A DNA stretch of 64,000 bases from the NCBI GenBank assembly GCA_051294375.1, contig CM119266.1, positions 11,675,609 to 11,739,608 of the forward strand. Direction: 5' to 3'. The position numbers and the translations under genes were made by a program. The stretch comes from Paraspadella gotoi (taxonomy: Eukaryota; Chaetognatha). Shown piece by piece: positions 24,997 to 37,917 of this stretch; positions within the stretch are counted from its first letter, which is position 1, and every line of letters starts with the position of its first letter. The notes beneath the pieces were generated by a model. The model was not told the DNA's origin and made no database searches. It saw only the letters and a program-made list of their open reading frames with translations.

Positions 24997-26445
24997 TCTC
25001 TCTCGTGTCTTGTCATCATAAAACTTCACTTGGGTTCCCCCACAATGGTCGTTAGTACACGTTGTTCTTGGGCCCCCGTGTTCCCTTCTTCTTCCTCTTC
25101 CTCCTCCTGCTCCTCTTCTTCCTCCTAATTCTATTCATTACGATCCTGTTTTTTTTCCCTCTGTTATACAGGACGAAGCATTAAAGGTTTAATTTGTGGC
25201 TAATCATTTACTATTAATTATCGCATTTAGTCGCTCGGATCAAGAGAACGTGGAAAAACCGTTTTAATCCTCGAAAATAAAAAATAAAGGAAAAAAAGCT
25301 TCGCCTTTTAAAAAATTAAAATTTCTTTGTTTTAAACATACGTCTTTTTACAATTTCTTTTTAAATTTTCTTTCTTAATCGCTTTTAAGGTTTTCTTATC
25401 GTCGTGAATTAGCCCGGCCGATGTACGACAAAAGACAAGGGCGGCCGACTGAAAAAACAAGGGATAAAAAAAAACAACATAATAAAGAAATAATTTTACC
25501 GATTAACAACAGGTGTAACAGTTAAGGTAAGAGAGAAAGAAAAAAAAATCGTAGATTGGGACGTAAATTTTGGGACGGGGCGGGATTCAGATGGTCTATA
25601 CCTCGCGTGAGAGAGAATTACGAGAAGACAGTGTCAGGAAAAACGACATTTAACCATCTTTTAATTAAGGTCGTTCCCGAACATTTTCGCGCCATCTTTT
25701 TTCCCGATGACGTCACGTAAATGGAGCGGATGACGATTAACGCTTGTTTGATCGACGCTGGCGGCGCTGGGAGCAAAAAAACGCTGGAGGGCGCGACCCC
25801 AGCCAAATATGCATCATCAACAATCGCAGCCGACGCTGATGCAAGCGCGGCGGCTGCCGCCATGCCACGCTGCGGGGGACGACGGAGCCAATAAGGAGAA
25901 GCGAATTAAAATGGGCTGATGAGGAGAGCGAGGAGGAGGAAGAGATTCGGAAGGAGGAAGGAAATGGAGAACTAATGGAAGGGAAATGTGAGCTTTTTTA
26001 TAGATGTGATACCGCCGAGGTCAATAAAAGGAGCGTATCCTGGGATTTCTTTTGTATCTACATTATTGTAAGAGATATGTACATTGTACGAAATACTTAA
26101 TATGAGAATAAGTCGCCATCTTGTATCTTTTCTAAGAGAAAAATAAAAAACGCAGCTGTTTCTGTTATGATCATCTCGATGAATCACCTTCCTTTCTCAA
26201 CTGTCTTCCATTCCCTCCAAATCTGTCTCCAATCATCAAATTGTCTCATTTCACTCTTCAATATTCATCTCGCTCGAATCAAAACCTTCGACCCCCTGGC
26301 TACTCGCTGCGCCCTCCGCCATCTTGTCACCCTCTACGCCCTCTTCTCTCTATCCCTTCCTCCACTCGCTCTCCATTACTTTTTTTTCTTTCTCTCGTCT
26401 CCCAACTCCCGTCGCGTGCAATCGAAGAACCCCCAGGGAACGCGA
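22663..26445 (-). repeat. Large inverted repeat, arm 2 (noisy copy of 1513-6088)
   Basis: This is the reverse complement of arm 1, with many small indels and with sequence where arm 1 has gaps: about 23130-23430 corresponds to the gap 5016-5551, and about 23780-23960 to the gap 4326-4536. It is joined directly to a copy of the 33600-34100 sequence on its left and to the 26441 block on its right. No gene is supported in it. Confidence 0.85.
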
Positions 26446-26616
26446 TAATGGAGGCAGGGAATGAATATCGGGTAGATTCAGCTTAAATTCAGCTGAGATT
26501 AAGTTCGCTTAAAAAAGAAAATAAAGAGGAGTCTTTGAAAATGAAAATAAAACTTTATGCACAAGTTCTGCGCTCTCCCAACGTTTAACTATTATTTACT
26601 CATATTTTGAACCATT

Positions 26617-26763
26617 GTAGTCGGGCATTGCAAAGTTCACCCCGCCTTCAGTCGTGACCCGGTGGCTCATTGAGTAAAGCCATCAGTTCAAGACTACTTG
26701 GTACCGGGATACGACTGAAGGTGTCATGCTTAGGCGGGGTTAACTTATTCAATGCCCGACTAC
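26617..26763. mobile_element. Short foldback element, copy 1 (hairpin with tRNA-like centre)
   Basis: The ends gtagtcgggcattg and caatgcccgactac are exact inverted repeats. Complementarity continues inward in blocks: accccgcc pairs with ggcggggt, ttcagtcgt with acgactgaa, and cccggt with accggg. The whole 147 bp can therefore fold into one interrupted hairpin. The centre (ggtggctcattgagtaaagcc) loosely resembles a tRNA D-arm/A-box, and ggtaccgggatac is a weak B-box-like match. No clear target-site duplication was found. Likely a MITE or tRNA-related short element, but a structured non-coding RNA is also possible. Confidence 0.55.
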
Positions 26764-26798
26764 GCAATGTTCCTTTTAGTTTTTAAAATATAATCTAT

Positions 26799-27095
26799 NN
26801 NNNNNNNNNNNNNNNNNNNNNNNNNNNNNNNNNNNNNNNNNNNNNNNNNNNNNNNNNNNNNNNNNNNNNNNNNNNNNNNNNNNNNNNNNNNNNNNNNNNN
26901 NNNNNNNNNNNNNNNNNNNNNNNNNNNNNNNNNNNNNNNNNNNNNNNNNNNNNNNNNNNNNNNNNNNNNNNNNNNNNNNNNNNNNNNNNNNNNNNNNNNN
27001 NNNNNNNNNNNNNNNNNNNNNNNNNNNNNNNNNNNNNNNNNNNNNNNNNNNNNNNNNNNNNNNNNNNNNNNNNNNNNNNNNNNNNNNNNNNNNNN
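26799..27095. other. Assembly gap, 297 N
   Basis: Run of N. The equivalent sequence at about 34480-34835 includes a GA tract. Confidence 0.99.
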
Positions 27096-27336
27096 GGGGA
27101 GGAGGGAACTTTCTTACATGAAGAAATTTGTATTTAAATTTTACATTCTACAATAAACATTTAATGTAATCAATGGAAGATACCTAATAAGGAAAAACAA
27201 TAACATTTTATCGCAATTGAACTCGGAGAAAAGTAGAAAAAGTAAAGGTTTTCTCTTTATTTCTTTTTTCCCTATCGATTCTTCTCTTCAACTAATCGCT
27301 CTTTCGCACTTTCGCTCTCTCTCTCTCTCTCTCTCT

Positions 27337-27361
27337 NNNNNNNNNNNNNNNNNNNNNNNNN
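27337..27361. other. Assembly gap, 25 N
   Basis: Run of exactly 25 N between a CT run and a GA run. The second copy of the 6-kb block follows. Confidence 0.99.
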
Positions 27362-27415
27362 CGAGAGAGAGAGGGAGAGGAGAGAGGAGAGAAGAGAGAG
27401 AGAGAAGAGAGAGAG

Positions 27416-27446
<31 letters not shown>

Positions 27447-27794
27447 TTATGATTATACACTTCAACTTGACACGGCCAAGTCTTTTCATTCACCCTCATT
27501 TATTTCATTATTATGCGAACCGATATTCTCATGTCTCAGACTCTAGACGGCGATATAAAAGTTTTCTCTGCGTTTTCTTTTCAACGTGTCAAGATATCCA
27601 TTAGATTAAACAAAACAATTAAAAATTAATAACTTAAAAAAAAAGAAAAGAATTAAAAAAAAATGTTGTTCTCGTCGCAGATCGACGATCGGACTCGTTA
27701 AATGACGCGAGAGAGAATCGGAGAGAGAAAGATTGAGAGCGAGAGAATTAAACAAGAGGCGCGACACAGTTTAAAGAGAAATACGGAATAGAGA

Positions 27795-27875
<81 letters not shown>

Positions 27876-28314
27876 GAGAGAGGAGAGATATCGATACCGA
27901 TTCTGAAGTGGAAATCTTCAAGTTTCGCCGAATTCGTAAACCGGAAGTCCTTCCTCATTTGATTCATTTCGAGAGGAAATGAAATTGTTTTTTTTCATTC
28001 TTCTTCTTCTTCCCTTTTTATTCTCTTCCTCTTCTTTCCCCTTCTTCTTATCTCTCCCCATCTCCTTCCTTTCTTCTTAAACATTGTCGGAGAGGGGGAC
28101 TCGACCAGAAGTTATTCTCCCCGAGGCGTGACAGATTCGAAAAGTCGATTTTCAGATGGGAATGATGATCATAATCATGATTTTTGCTCCCGGGAGAGTT
28201 GCATGATTATGATCATAATACGAAGAGAGAAAAATAAATATACAATGGTTTGTTGATTCGTAAAAATGCAGAATTGACGGGGAAAAGTTACAATTTTTGT
28301 TTCCCATCGTGAGT

Positions 28315-28364
<50 letters not shown>

Positions 28365-28556
28365 AGAGAGAGAAGAGAGAGAGGGGGGCGACGTGGCAAC
28401 TTTAGACAATATATTAGCAGATTCGATAACGAAATATATTTTTTTACAAACGCATTATCATATTTACAAATTATTGGACATGTTCGACTTTTTTTGATTC
28501 TCATCAGACATGAACAGTTGTAATTTTTTCCATCATAGTTGGGGAGAGAGAGAGAA

Positions 28557-28592
<36 letters not shown>

Positions 28593-28910
28593 AGAGAGAA
28601 AGGAAGGTCAGCAGAAGGAGAGGCGGGGGAGTGTTTGAATTATTTAAAATCTCTAGAATATCTATTTATTTAGTTGACTAATATCTGTTAAAGTTCTCCG
28701 CGTCGCCCATTGAGCGGCAATCGCGTATCTCTCTCTATTAGTTGACAGATGTTGACGGCGCGTACAGGAGAGTCCAGAAGGGCGTGACGTAGATGAAGAC
28801 GAAATGACGCGAGACGCTGGCCTGCGCCTCGAGACAAAACTGAAGGTATAAAAGAAGGACCAAAGAAAAAATTAAAAGAAAAAAGAAGAAGAAGAGAAAG
28901 AAAGAAGAAA

Positions 28911-28941
<31 letters not shown>

Positions 28942-30527
28942 AGAAGAAAGAAAGAAGAAAGAAGAAAGAACATAAGAAAGAAAGAAGAAATGAAGGAAAG
29001 AAAGAGGAAATTAAAAAAAGAAAATTAAAACAATAAAAACCCCGCTTTTATTTTGCGCTTGGCTTAACATCGTCATGATCGTCATCAATCATCGTCGTCG
29101 TTGACTTTTCATGAGTCCGAGAGAGGACGCGGACGGGTATCGGGTGACGCCAAAGCCTCGACGGCAAATCGAAATGGCGGCTTCGCTCGGCCACGGATGG
29201 CGTGGGATCGTGGCGTGGGGATCGTGGCGTGGGGATCGTGGCGTGGGGAACAGCGGTGTTTCGAGGGAGGACATTGTAAAAATATGGGGAGAATGACAAT
29301 TCAGCTTTTGTTGGAAATATGAGTATTTGCTTTACGATATTGTATCGGTATGGAATGTTATAATGAAACGTCATACGATGCCAAAAAATCGACAATGCAG
29401 GATACTGCGGTTCCTTGCGATTCTATTCAAGTTCTTTGCATTTAAACCATAATAAAGATTGCATTTAAGGTAAAGCAAAAAAAAAGAAAAAGACTGAGGA
29501 AGATCAAAGAATAGAAAAGGATAATAGATGAAAAGGACATTGGAAAACGTGCCACAATAAAGATCAAAGACAATGAAAAAGAAGTAAAAGAGAGAAATAG
29601 AGAATCGCCCAGAATGACGAAGTAACAGAAGGGAAGAAATGGCAGAAAAGATTTGAGGCAGAGATTTTTTTTTTTTTTTTAAGCCGAAACCAACTCCTCC
29701 TATTTTCGTTTTCATGTCAGAAGAAAACTCATCCACTCTGCGCCCCGAAAACGGCCAAGGCGACGCCGGCATCGCCAGCGGCTGGATCAAAGTGGCAGCG
29801 CGGCTGGCGCGGGCGGCCGCTGGCGAACGAAGAAGGACAAGAGAGAAATTAAAAGACGGAAAACGATGAGATTCGCGGAAAAAATAAACTTGTTAAACAA
29901 AGAGAAACACAAGGAAGAGAAATAGAAAAAACCGTTTAAATAATGAAGAAAAAAATAAAATCCAACATGAGATTGTGTTGGCAGGAATGAAATAAAGAAA
30001 AGAAAAATAAGAAAAGGAACAAGAATGAAAAAAAAAAAGGAAGAAGGAAAAATTCTTGTTGAAAAAAATGTTAGTTTTGATCCTTCACTTGGTAATGACC
30101 CAAGTTCAATACAACTTGAACTGAGGCATTATAAATGAATAATACATTTTTCTTTTGATTGTAATATTCACTCTGGAAGGGAGATTTAGAAATTGATTAA
30201 AAAATTACGATTAATCTCGAACAACTATAACGCGCATACTACTACTAACGATACCCTCATTATACCTACAATGCGACTTTAAAGCCACACTGTCTCTCTG
30301 AAAAACCCTTTAGAAAAATTCCAGTTTTCCATATTCATTATTCATTCTCGACGTTTTTTTTTATTCGTCTGTTTTTTTACTTTTATAATGAGAGAGATTT
30401 TTCGCTTTTCCTTTCTCTTTCTCTCTAGATTTCGTCCATGATGGAGAGAGATTAGAACATCTTCCTCATTCCTCTGATGAGGCTCCCGAGATTTCTAGCG
30501 AGAGATAAGAGAGAGAGAAGAGAGAGA

Positions 30528-30572
<45 letters not shown>

Positions 30573-31496
30573 AGAGAGAGAGAGAGAAGAAGAGAGAGAG
30601 ATTCACTTATGGAAAAATATGAGGAAATGATGAAAAATGCATCGCCTCTTTCTCGCCGACGAGGACGACGACGACGACGACAAGACGACGACGAACGCCG
30701 TCCCATATCTCGGAAGCCGGCACGCAGTCAGCAGAAAACTCCAAGGGTGCCGGAGCCGGCGGGCGAATTCGGCGCTGAAGACGATGGCACATGCGCTGCC
30801 GCCCTGCGCCGCTTTCCGCTTGCATGTACCGCCATTTAGTACTTAGTCCGACAGCTTTCATGTTGGAAAAACCGAAATTACAAACCGATTTCTCCGGTAA
30901 TCAACCGACTTTCACCTCAATCTGTCTTCTCATTCCAATATAATTTCCTTACCACAAATCAAACACTAATTCCCTGCCCCAACCCCCTCCCCTTGATTTC
31001 ACCTTTCACGCTCAATTATTCTCTGCCTTTCTTCGCGACGCGCTCGAACGATAAGAGCAAGAGAGCCGGAATGCGTGTTCGGCAGCGGAGCGTGCACGCT
31101 CTCGCACCACTATCGTTGCGTAAGACTCGTCATCGTCGGTGGCGATGAGACACCGTAATTAATTTATAGGTGGCGCGCTCTGTTTTGTTTTTTTTTTCAG
31201 CTTTGGTATGACGCTTGTATGGATGCAAAAGCGTCAGTGGGGCGCCACCCTAACCATCACCACGCGCACCCCGGCCGACGCCCCGCAGCCGCAAGCGCCC
31301 GTGCCGCAGCGATTTGCTTTTTTCTCTTGAATATTCATCGTAATTTTCTGATTTTCCTCTATATTTGCGATTTTAGCGAATTTTTCGTCTCCTTAAATTG
31401 CGTCGTTTTTAGATTAATTTAAATTAATTTAACCGAAATCATTTTTTCAAAAAAGGAATTTTTAGCGGGAAAAAAATTTCGCGTCTCCAAATTTCC

Positions 31497-31666
31497 ATTC
31501 CTTCCTTCCTTCCTTCCTTACTTCCTTCTTCTTCCTTTCTTTCTTTCTTTCTCTTTCTTTCTTTCTCTTTCTTTTTTTTTCTTTCTTTCTTTCTTTCTTT
31601 CTTTCTTTTTTCTTTCTTTTTTCTTTCTTTCTTTCTTTCTTTTCTTTCTTTATTTCTTTCTTTATT

Positions 31667-31703
<37 letters not shown>

Positions 31704-31745
31704 TTTCTTTCTTTTTTTCTTTTTCTTCTTTCTCTTCTCTCTTTT
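31497..31745. repeat. (CTTT)n microsatellite, long allele or copy
   Basis: About 250 bp of cttt units with interruptions. Counterpart of 20131-20250. Confidence 0.95.
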
Positions 31746-32062
31746 CATTCCCTCCGTCTTTCTAAGAATGTCTTTCTCTCTCTATCAGCCAAAGATCCGC
31801 CGCGCCCACCCGGCTCCGCGCAGCGCCGCCCTCGTTTCTCCGGCGTCAATGATTTAAGGCCCAAGAATCGGACGGGAACGAGCTCGAAAATTGAAAGAAA
31901 GGCAAAGACTGGAAAATCCATGGGCCAAAAGCCTGGAAAGGACGTTGAGGGAGAGGGGGGCGTGGGGTGGGTTGGAGATCGGGAAATGAAGATTTCTTTG
32001 TTACCCGCCCTCTATTTAGAGAGAGAGAGAGAGAAGAGGAGAGAGAGGAGAGAGAGAGAGAG

Positions 32063-32110
<48 letters not shown>

Positions 32111-33910
32111 CCCGAACAGAGGGCGAAAAGGGAAAAAGGAAAAAAAGAGTGGGCCCGGTCCTCATGGGTTATGATTATGGTGTTTCTCTCTCATGTTTGA
32201 TGGAGCTTGAACACGAAAGGGACGCGATGTCTCTAGTTGTCTCCTCTTGTAGCGAACACGCAAAAGGGGAATAAGGCGTCAAAAAAGATCATGCGCGTCA
32301 TTTGTTGACGTTTTTCTTCGGGCGGAGCGAAAAGAAAAAAAAAAAATCGAAACGGAACAAATATATAAAGAGAATATAACTGTTCTCTTTCCTTCTTCGT
32401 TTTTATTGTTTCGAATAATTGTCATTTCTTCTCTTTCGAGGCGGTTAATTTCGCGCCGTCCACGACGGGGACGACGACGACGACGACGACACTGACCTCG
32501 AAGTCAGAAGTCATCTAAAAATCAGGAGATGATTAAAAAAAAAAAAAAAAAACTGTTTTCGAAGATAATGAGAGCGAATATAAACCAAACATGATTTTTT
32601 TTCTTAACCTTTAGCGTCTCATAAAATTAACGTTTAATTGACTGTTAATGTTTATATGAGAAACGACAACTCTGATTCAATGTCCTCATTCGAAACCTTA
32701 TTACTTTATTTGCCCATCGAGAAAGAGTTAAGACGACGACGACGACGAACTCAGTTTCCAGTTTCGGCGCCGACTTCCGGTGCCAGCGCCGCTAAGGACG
32801 ACGATTTGTTCCAAAGGACGCACGTGGGAATTCCGGCGACGCCGGTTCGCGGCGCGTGAGGAGTTTGACCAAACGAGGTCACGTGATCGAAAAGGAATAA
32901 CGTCGGTCGTTGACGTGGGAATGACGTCACGTGGGCAGAGTGAATGACGTCGAGTGAATGGTGGAGCGGACGTGAGTATTTTAAATTGATAGGGGGCGTT
33001 GATTCAATGTCATAACCCAAAAGACTGTTAAAAAAGAAATAACAAAAAACAAGAAAAAACGACCACATTTCGACTTTCTATTTGACCACTGTGATCTGAG
33101 CCACGCCAGCAACCGCAGCCCGCTGCCTTCAACGCCGCCGAAGTCGCTGCCGCAGCCGCTGCCGCAAACCGCCGCAACCGCCGCCGCCGACATGAATCAG
33201 TCGGCGATGAGGAATTCTTGAGAGTCTCTTTTATCCTGAACGATTGGCGTCGGGGGTTCCACCGACATCCCTGGTCCTCTAGATTCAATCGCGCCACCCT
33301 ACTTTTTAACAGAACTTCTTTAGCTTACTAGTTACCACTGCATCGTCCTCGTGACGGCGTCTTCCGCTGAAGGACACATTCTTAAATTTCTCCAGTTTTC
33401 TAACTTCTGCAAAATGGCACTTAATTTTCAGAATCATCTTACCATATTTACTTTTTTCCTCTTTTTCCCCATCACAGACTCGAGAATATCCTTTAGCCAA
33501 TGTTTAAATATTCATCATTTTGTAATATTACGATTTTCTAACTCGAAGAAAATAATGGAGAAAAAAGGAGGAAAGGAGTCAGGAGAGAAAGAAAAGAAAG
33601 GGATGGAAAATAAAAGATGAAAAAGTAGAAAGAAGGAGAAAGGAAAAAGAAGCAGAGAGAGGGACAACGAGATAGAAATGAAAGCAAAAAAAAGCAAAAA
33701 AAATTGCAAGACAGAAAGAGGAAGCAGATATCTAGAAAGGAAGAGGAAAAAAGGAATGCGAGGCGCGAGAGAGAGAGAGAAAGAGAAGGGATGGAAAAGA
33801 GGAGGCAGGCAAGTGGAGATTAAAATCTTTTCGGGTTCCCGACCGCCGCGAAAAGGAGCCATAAGTAAAAGAGGAAGAAGAATTTGCCGCGGGAGAATTT
33901 GGCGGAAAGA

Positions 33911-33957
33911 GGGGGCGGTGGGGCGGGGGGGGAAAACGGGGGTGGAGGGGGGGAAAG
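33911..33957 (+). other. Dense G-run tract (second copy)
   Basis: Counterpart of 22457-22526, again with multiple G runs of 4-8. Confidence 0.55.
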
Positions 33958-34026
33958 GGTGACCGCCCTCTTATAAGATTCGGAGGAAAATGGCGAGATT
34001 AGAGACGGACGGACTTTTACGGAGAG

Positions 34027-34111
<85 letters not shown>

Positions 34112-34117
34112 TTGGTC

Positions 34118-34573
34118 CACGATAATGGAGGCAGGGAATGAATATCGGGTAGATTCAGCTTAAATTCAGCTGAGATTAAGTTCGCTTTAAAAAGAAAATA
34201 AAGAGGAGTCTTTGAAAATGAAAATAAAACTTATGCACAAGTTCTGCGCTCTCCCAACGTTTAACTATTATTTACTCATATTTTGAACCATTGTAGTCGG
34301 GCATTGCAAAGTTCAACCCCGCCTTCAGTCGTGACCCGGTGGCTCATTGAGTAAAGCCATCAGTTCATGACCACTAGGTACCGGGATACGCACTGAAGGT
34401 GTCATGCTTAGGCGGGGTTAACTTAATTCAATTCCCGACTACCGAATGTTCCTTTAGTTTTTAAAATATAATTTATAAATTTAATTACACAACATATTGA
34501 ACTTTAACTGAGTTATAACCGAAGGACCGACGTCACGGACGCCATCTTGGAATCCCTGTAACGACAAACCCTC

Positions 34574-34654
<81 letters not shown>

Positions 34655-35055
34655 AGAGGAGGAGGAGCGAGAAAGGAAAGAGAAAAGGAAGGAAATCTCA
34701 ATCATTTGTCTCCGGTATCCATGAGAGTCAGCGAAAACGTTTAATTGGACATCTCGGTCCCCAGATGGGGAGGAAGTTTGACTATCAGGATGTGAATCGG
34801 GGGGAGGAAATTAAAGGAGGGTGGGAGGGGTAAGGGGGAGGAGGGAACTTTCTTACATGAAGAAATTTGTATTTAAATTTTACATTCTACAATAAACATT
34901 TAATGTAATCAATGGAAGATACCTAATAAGGAAAAACAATAACATTTATCGCAATTGAACTCGGAGAAAAAGTAGAAAAAGTAAAAGGTTTTCTCTTTAT
35001 TTCTTTTTCCCTATCGATTCTTCTCTTCAACTAATCGCTCTTTCGCACTTGTTTC

Positions 35056-35060
<5 letters not shown>
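34118..35060 (+). repeat. 0.9-kb block, copy 2 (gap-free)
   Basis: Direct repeat of 26441-27336 without the gap. The extra sequence contains a GA tract at 34576-34660. This copy continues into the single-copy sequence to the right, so it is probably the one in its true position. Confidence 0.85.
34293..34442. mobile_element. Short foldback element, copy 2 (same insertion locus)
   Basis: This is the same hairpin element as at 26617-26763, with the same flanking sequence (ttttgaaccatt on the left, gaatgttcc on the right). The two are therefore assembly copies of one insertion and not two insertions. It differs by a few substitutions and indels, for example attcccgact in place of atgcccgact at the right end. 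Confidence 0.55.
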
Positions 35061-35092
<32 letters not shown>

Positions 35093-35094
35093 AT

Positions 35095-35133
<39 letters not shown>

Positions 35134-35143
35134 TCTCTCTCTA
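35055..35143. repeat. Interrupted (CT)n microsatellite
   Basis: CT-rich run with a few tt and at interruptions. Confidence 0.93.
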
Positions 35144-35276
35144 CCTACTCTGCTTCCTCGCCCCCCTCCTCTCTTACTCTCTCTTCCTTCTCTCTCTCCC
35201 TCCGCATTGGTCCGAAAGGACCCCCCCCTATAATTTGCGTCGAACATCGGCCGCCAAATTCGATTTTGCCCGCAAC

Positions 35277-35369
35277 ATGGAATCAAATTCGTTTTCGCAA
35301 AGACTTCAAATAGAATCGGCCGCCGAAGCCGGCCAACGTGGACGAGGACGACGACTAAAACGACGATAA
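35277..35369 (+). CDS. Small open reading frame, 30 aa, basic C-terminus (weak)
   Basis: An ATG in a good eukaryotic initiation context (CAACATGG) opens a 30-residue frame that begins MESNSFSQRLQIESAAEAG and ends in an Arg/Lys-rich tail before TAA. The same frame stays open upstream through the CT tract, so the Met is not the only possible start. The basic tail is partly encoded by a GAC-type repeat (gacgaggacgacgac). No family is recognised. It is listed as a candidate micropeptide or first-exon fragment only. Confidence 0.12.
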   Translation: MESNSFSQRLQIESAAEAGQRGRGRRLKRR

Positions 35370-35471
35370 CGACGCCACTTTAAGCGAAAGGAAAAACAAA
35401 AAAACCTTCCCCCTTTTTTTCGGCTGAGGAAACACGATAATGCGTCACGCTAATTAGAGGGTAAGTATCCT

Positions 35472-35494
35472 CGTCGTCGTCGTCGTCGTCGTCG
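35472..35494. repeat. (CGT)n trinucleotide tract
   Basis: Perfect cgt repeat of about 23 bp. Confidence 0.9.
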
Positions 35495-36396
35495 TGGGTC
35501 GTTCGCTCCGGGTGAGTCGACGTGGGAGGACGGGCGACATCTCCCACTTACCTTTTCCCAAAAACCTTACCTTTTTTTTCCTTCTAAGTCCTAACTTCCC
35601 CGGAGTCTAACTCCGAGGGACTCTAATCAAAAATTGGGGAGGAGGGAAATCCGCGTCAAAGTCTAAAATTCTGGTTTTCGACGAAAAACGTAATTTGCGT
35701 CGTTAATAATTAACTTTTCGGCATTTACGAGAATCTTGAAATTGCGGTCGCCCAGGTTCGGATTAGCGACCATTAATACAGAGATATGCCGATTTAACGA
35801 GGTTTTTCGAATGGTCTAACGTTTTATAGTGCTCTTTAAAGAATATTAAAGCTCTCTTTCTGTATAATGCCGATACAATACCGAGTACAATCAAAAGACC
35901 TTTTGACGATTCGTTAAATCGAAAATTAGTCCGAAACTCTCTCTTTCTCTCGTTAAATCGGGCGTTTTATGATACAGCACGACATTCCGCGGCAATTAAC
36001 TTTAGCGTTCGGACTTCCTTCTATTCGTAATTCCGGTTTTTCGCTCGAGGCGCGACGACTGTAAACGGAGATGTACAGGGGGAACCGAAAAGAAAATCGA
36101 TGCTGGTCAAAACGATCGTCCGCTCGAGGACAATAAGTGGACACCAATTGGTCTGCAATTGCAACTGGCATCGGAGTCCGCGTTCTGGCGACGCCTCGGG
36201 TCAGGAATGACGCGATTTTGGCGTCCAAAATCCGAGGATCATTCGATTCTAAAGGATAAACTTCTGTCGCTTTAAACGGTCAAATAGCGAAGACGCATCT
36301 TTCTTCGATCGCGACACATGTAATCTGATCGAGACTGTCATTGTTGAAGTCGTCGTCGTCACCACGCGACCACGAAAATGGTCCCCCGCCCCTCGC

Positions 36397-36429
<33 letters not shown>

Positions 36430-37062
36430 GTCACGAAGAGGATTTGGTTTTTCGAACTTCGACCGAAATTTTCCTTTGTTTTCGCGGATTTGAGGAAAAA
36501 AGGTTAAGGAGTAAGGTTACAAGCCTTTGAGGTAAGGGTCGATGGAGTGATGCTGCGGGGTTTGAAAAAAATGGCAAGCGACTCTTTTTGAGGCTGGGAA
36601 TGGTAAGGAAATCGGAGTTAGGGGGTTCGCGTTAAGTATCCAGGTCAAGACTCTTGACAAGCGCTCTCTTCGTTTCGCATCATGGCGAGGATTTTGCGTT
36701 GGATTGTGGCTTGAAAGAGGATCTCTTCATAATACAAATCGTCCGACATCTTGGTGCGAAAAGCTTCAACTTTCTCAATCACTCTCACTCTCTCACTCTC
36801 TCACAATCAGTATCACTCACTATTCGCGGTTTTCTCTCACCCCGAGGGCGGAGGCGTCTAGGTGACGTCTTTGGCGCCCTGAGAAATGGATTCCGACGGA
36901 GAAGAAGAAAAATAAAAAGAACAAAAAAAGAACAAAAAAAAAAACAGTTGAAGAGAAAGAAGAAGAAGGAGAATACAAAAAGAAATAGAAAAAGAAATAA
37001 GGAATAAGAAAAATGATAAGAAGATTTGACGATGAAATGATGGTCGCGATTCTGTCAAGAAC

Positions 37063-37190
<128 letters not shown>

Positions 37191-37831
37191 GTTCCGCCTC
37201 CGGAAAAACTAATTCCCAAAGTTATGGAAAATGTCTGGCGAGAGGAGAGACGCCCTCGAGAGAAGACGCTGAGGCGCGCCTACAACAGCGCCGCCCTTTG
37301 CGTGAATTCGTGCAACTTGAGCCAGATCCGCCCAGTTTGAGGTTTTGTGAATCTCTTTTATTGTGTAGAGGCGCCCCAAAACGATTACACGGCGCCAGGG
37401 TGAGCCCATCTTTCAGCAGACATATATATAGTCAGCATTCGAGTCGCGTTTGACTTTGTAAAATAAAAACTCACGCTTTCACGCGCTATAAGGATTTAAA
37501 GACAAAGCGACGGAGTAAGGAACGAAAAGAAATAACAGATTGTAAGTTTTGGCAAAGCAACTTTCAGTATTTTTTTTCCCCGACGTCGTCGTCGTCGGCA
37601 GTGTCAACGTGAAAAATCGCGCCTCTCGACTTCCACCGGCGCCGAGAGACGCTCGATTCCGGCGCGCAGAGATCGACGCCCACGAAAGTAATCTCGGCGC
37701 CGTCAAAGCGCCGAAAATTGGCGTCGGCGGCGTCGCCGGCTTGGAAAACATCAACGGGGTCGGTATTTGGTTGAATCAACGAAAAAAACATTTTGCCTCT
37801 CCATCCTTGTTTACGAACAAGACAGAGATGA

Positions 37832-37840
37832 CGCAGAGAG

Positions 37841-37874
<34 letters not shown>

Positions 37875-37917
37875 CGACAGAGAGAGAGAGAGGAAGAGAG
37901 AGAGAGAGAGAAGAGAG
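37832..37917. repeat. Interrupted (GA)n microsatellite
   Basis: GA run with aga and gacg interruptions. Confidence 0.92.

Larger units (their letters stand above)
26441..27336 (+). repeat. 0.9-kb block, copy 1
   Basis: Starts gataatggaggcagggaatg and matches 34118-35060 in direct orientation. It contains the foldback element (26617-26763) and a 297-N gap whose content is present at about 34480-34835. No gene is seen. Confidence 0.88.
27790..34110 (+). repeat. 6-kb block, second copy
   Basis: Direct repeat of 16598-22660, with small indels spread throughout. It supplies sequence for the gap at 19046-19200 (here a GA tract at about 30505-30600) and has much longer (CTTT)n at 31497-31745. The leader 27362-27790 corresponds to 12120-12486. 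No supported gene. Confidence 0.88.

Noticed and set aside
26636-26720. Functional tRNA gene inside the foldback element
   Set aside because: A-box and B-box matches are weak, there is no convincing cloverleaf with an anticodon arm, and most of the sequence pairs with the element's other arm.
37420-37440. TATA box plus initiator near tatatatagtcagc
   Set aside because: The TATA-like run is only a few bases from the TCAG, far closer than a working core promoter needs, and no gene follows.
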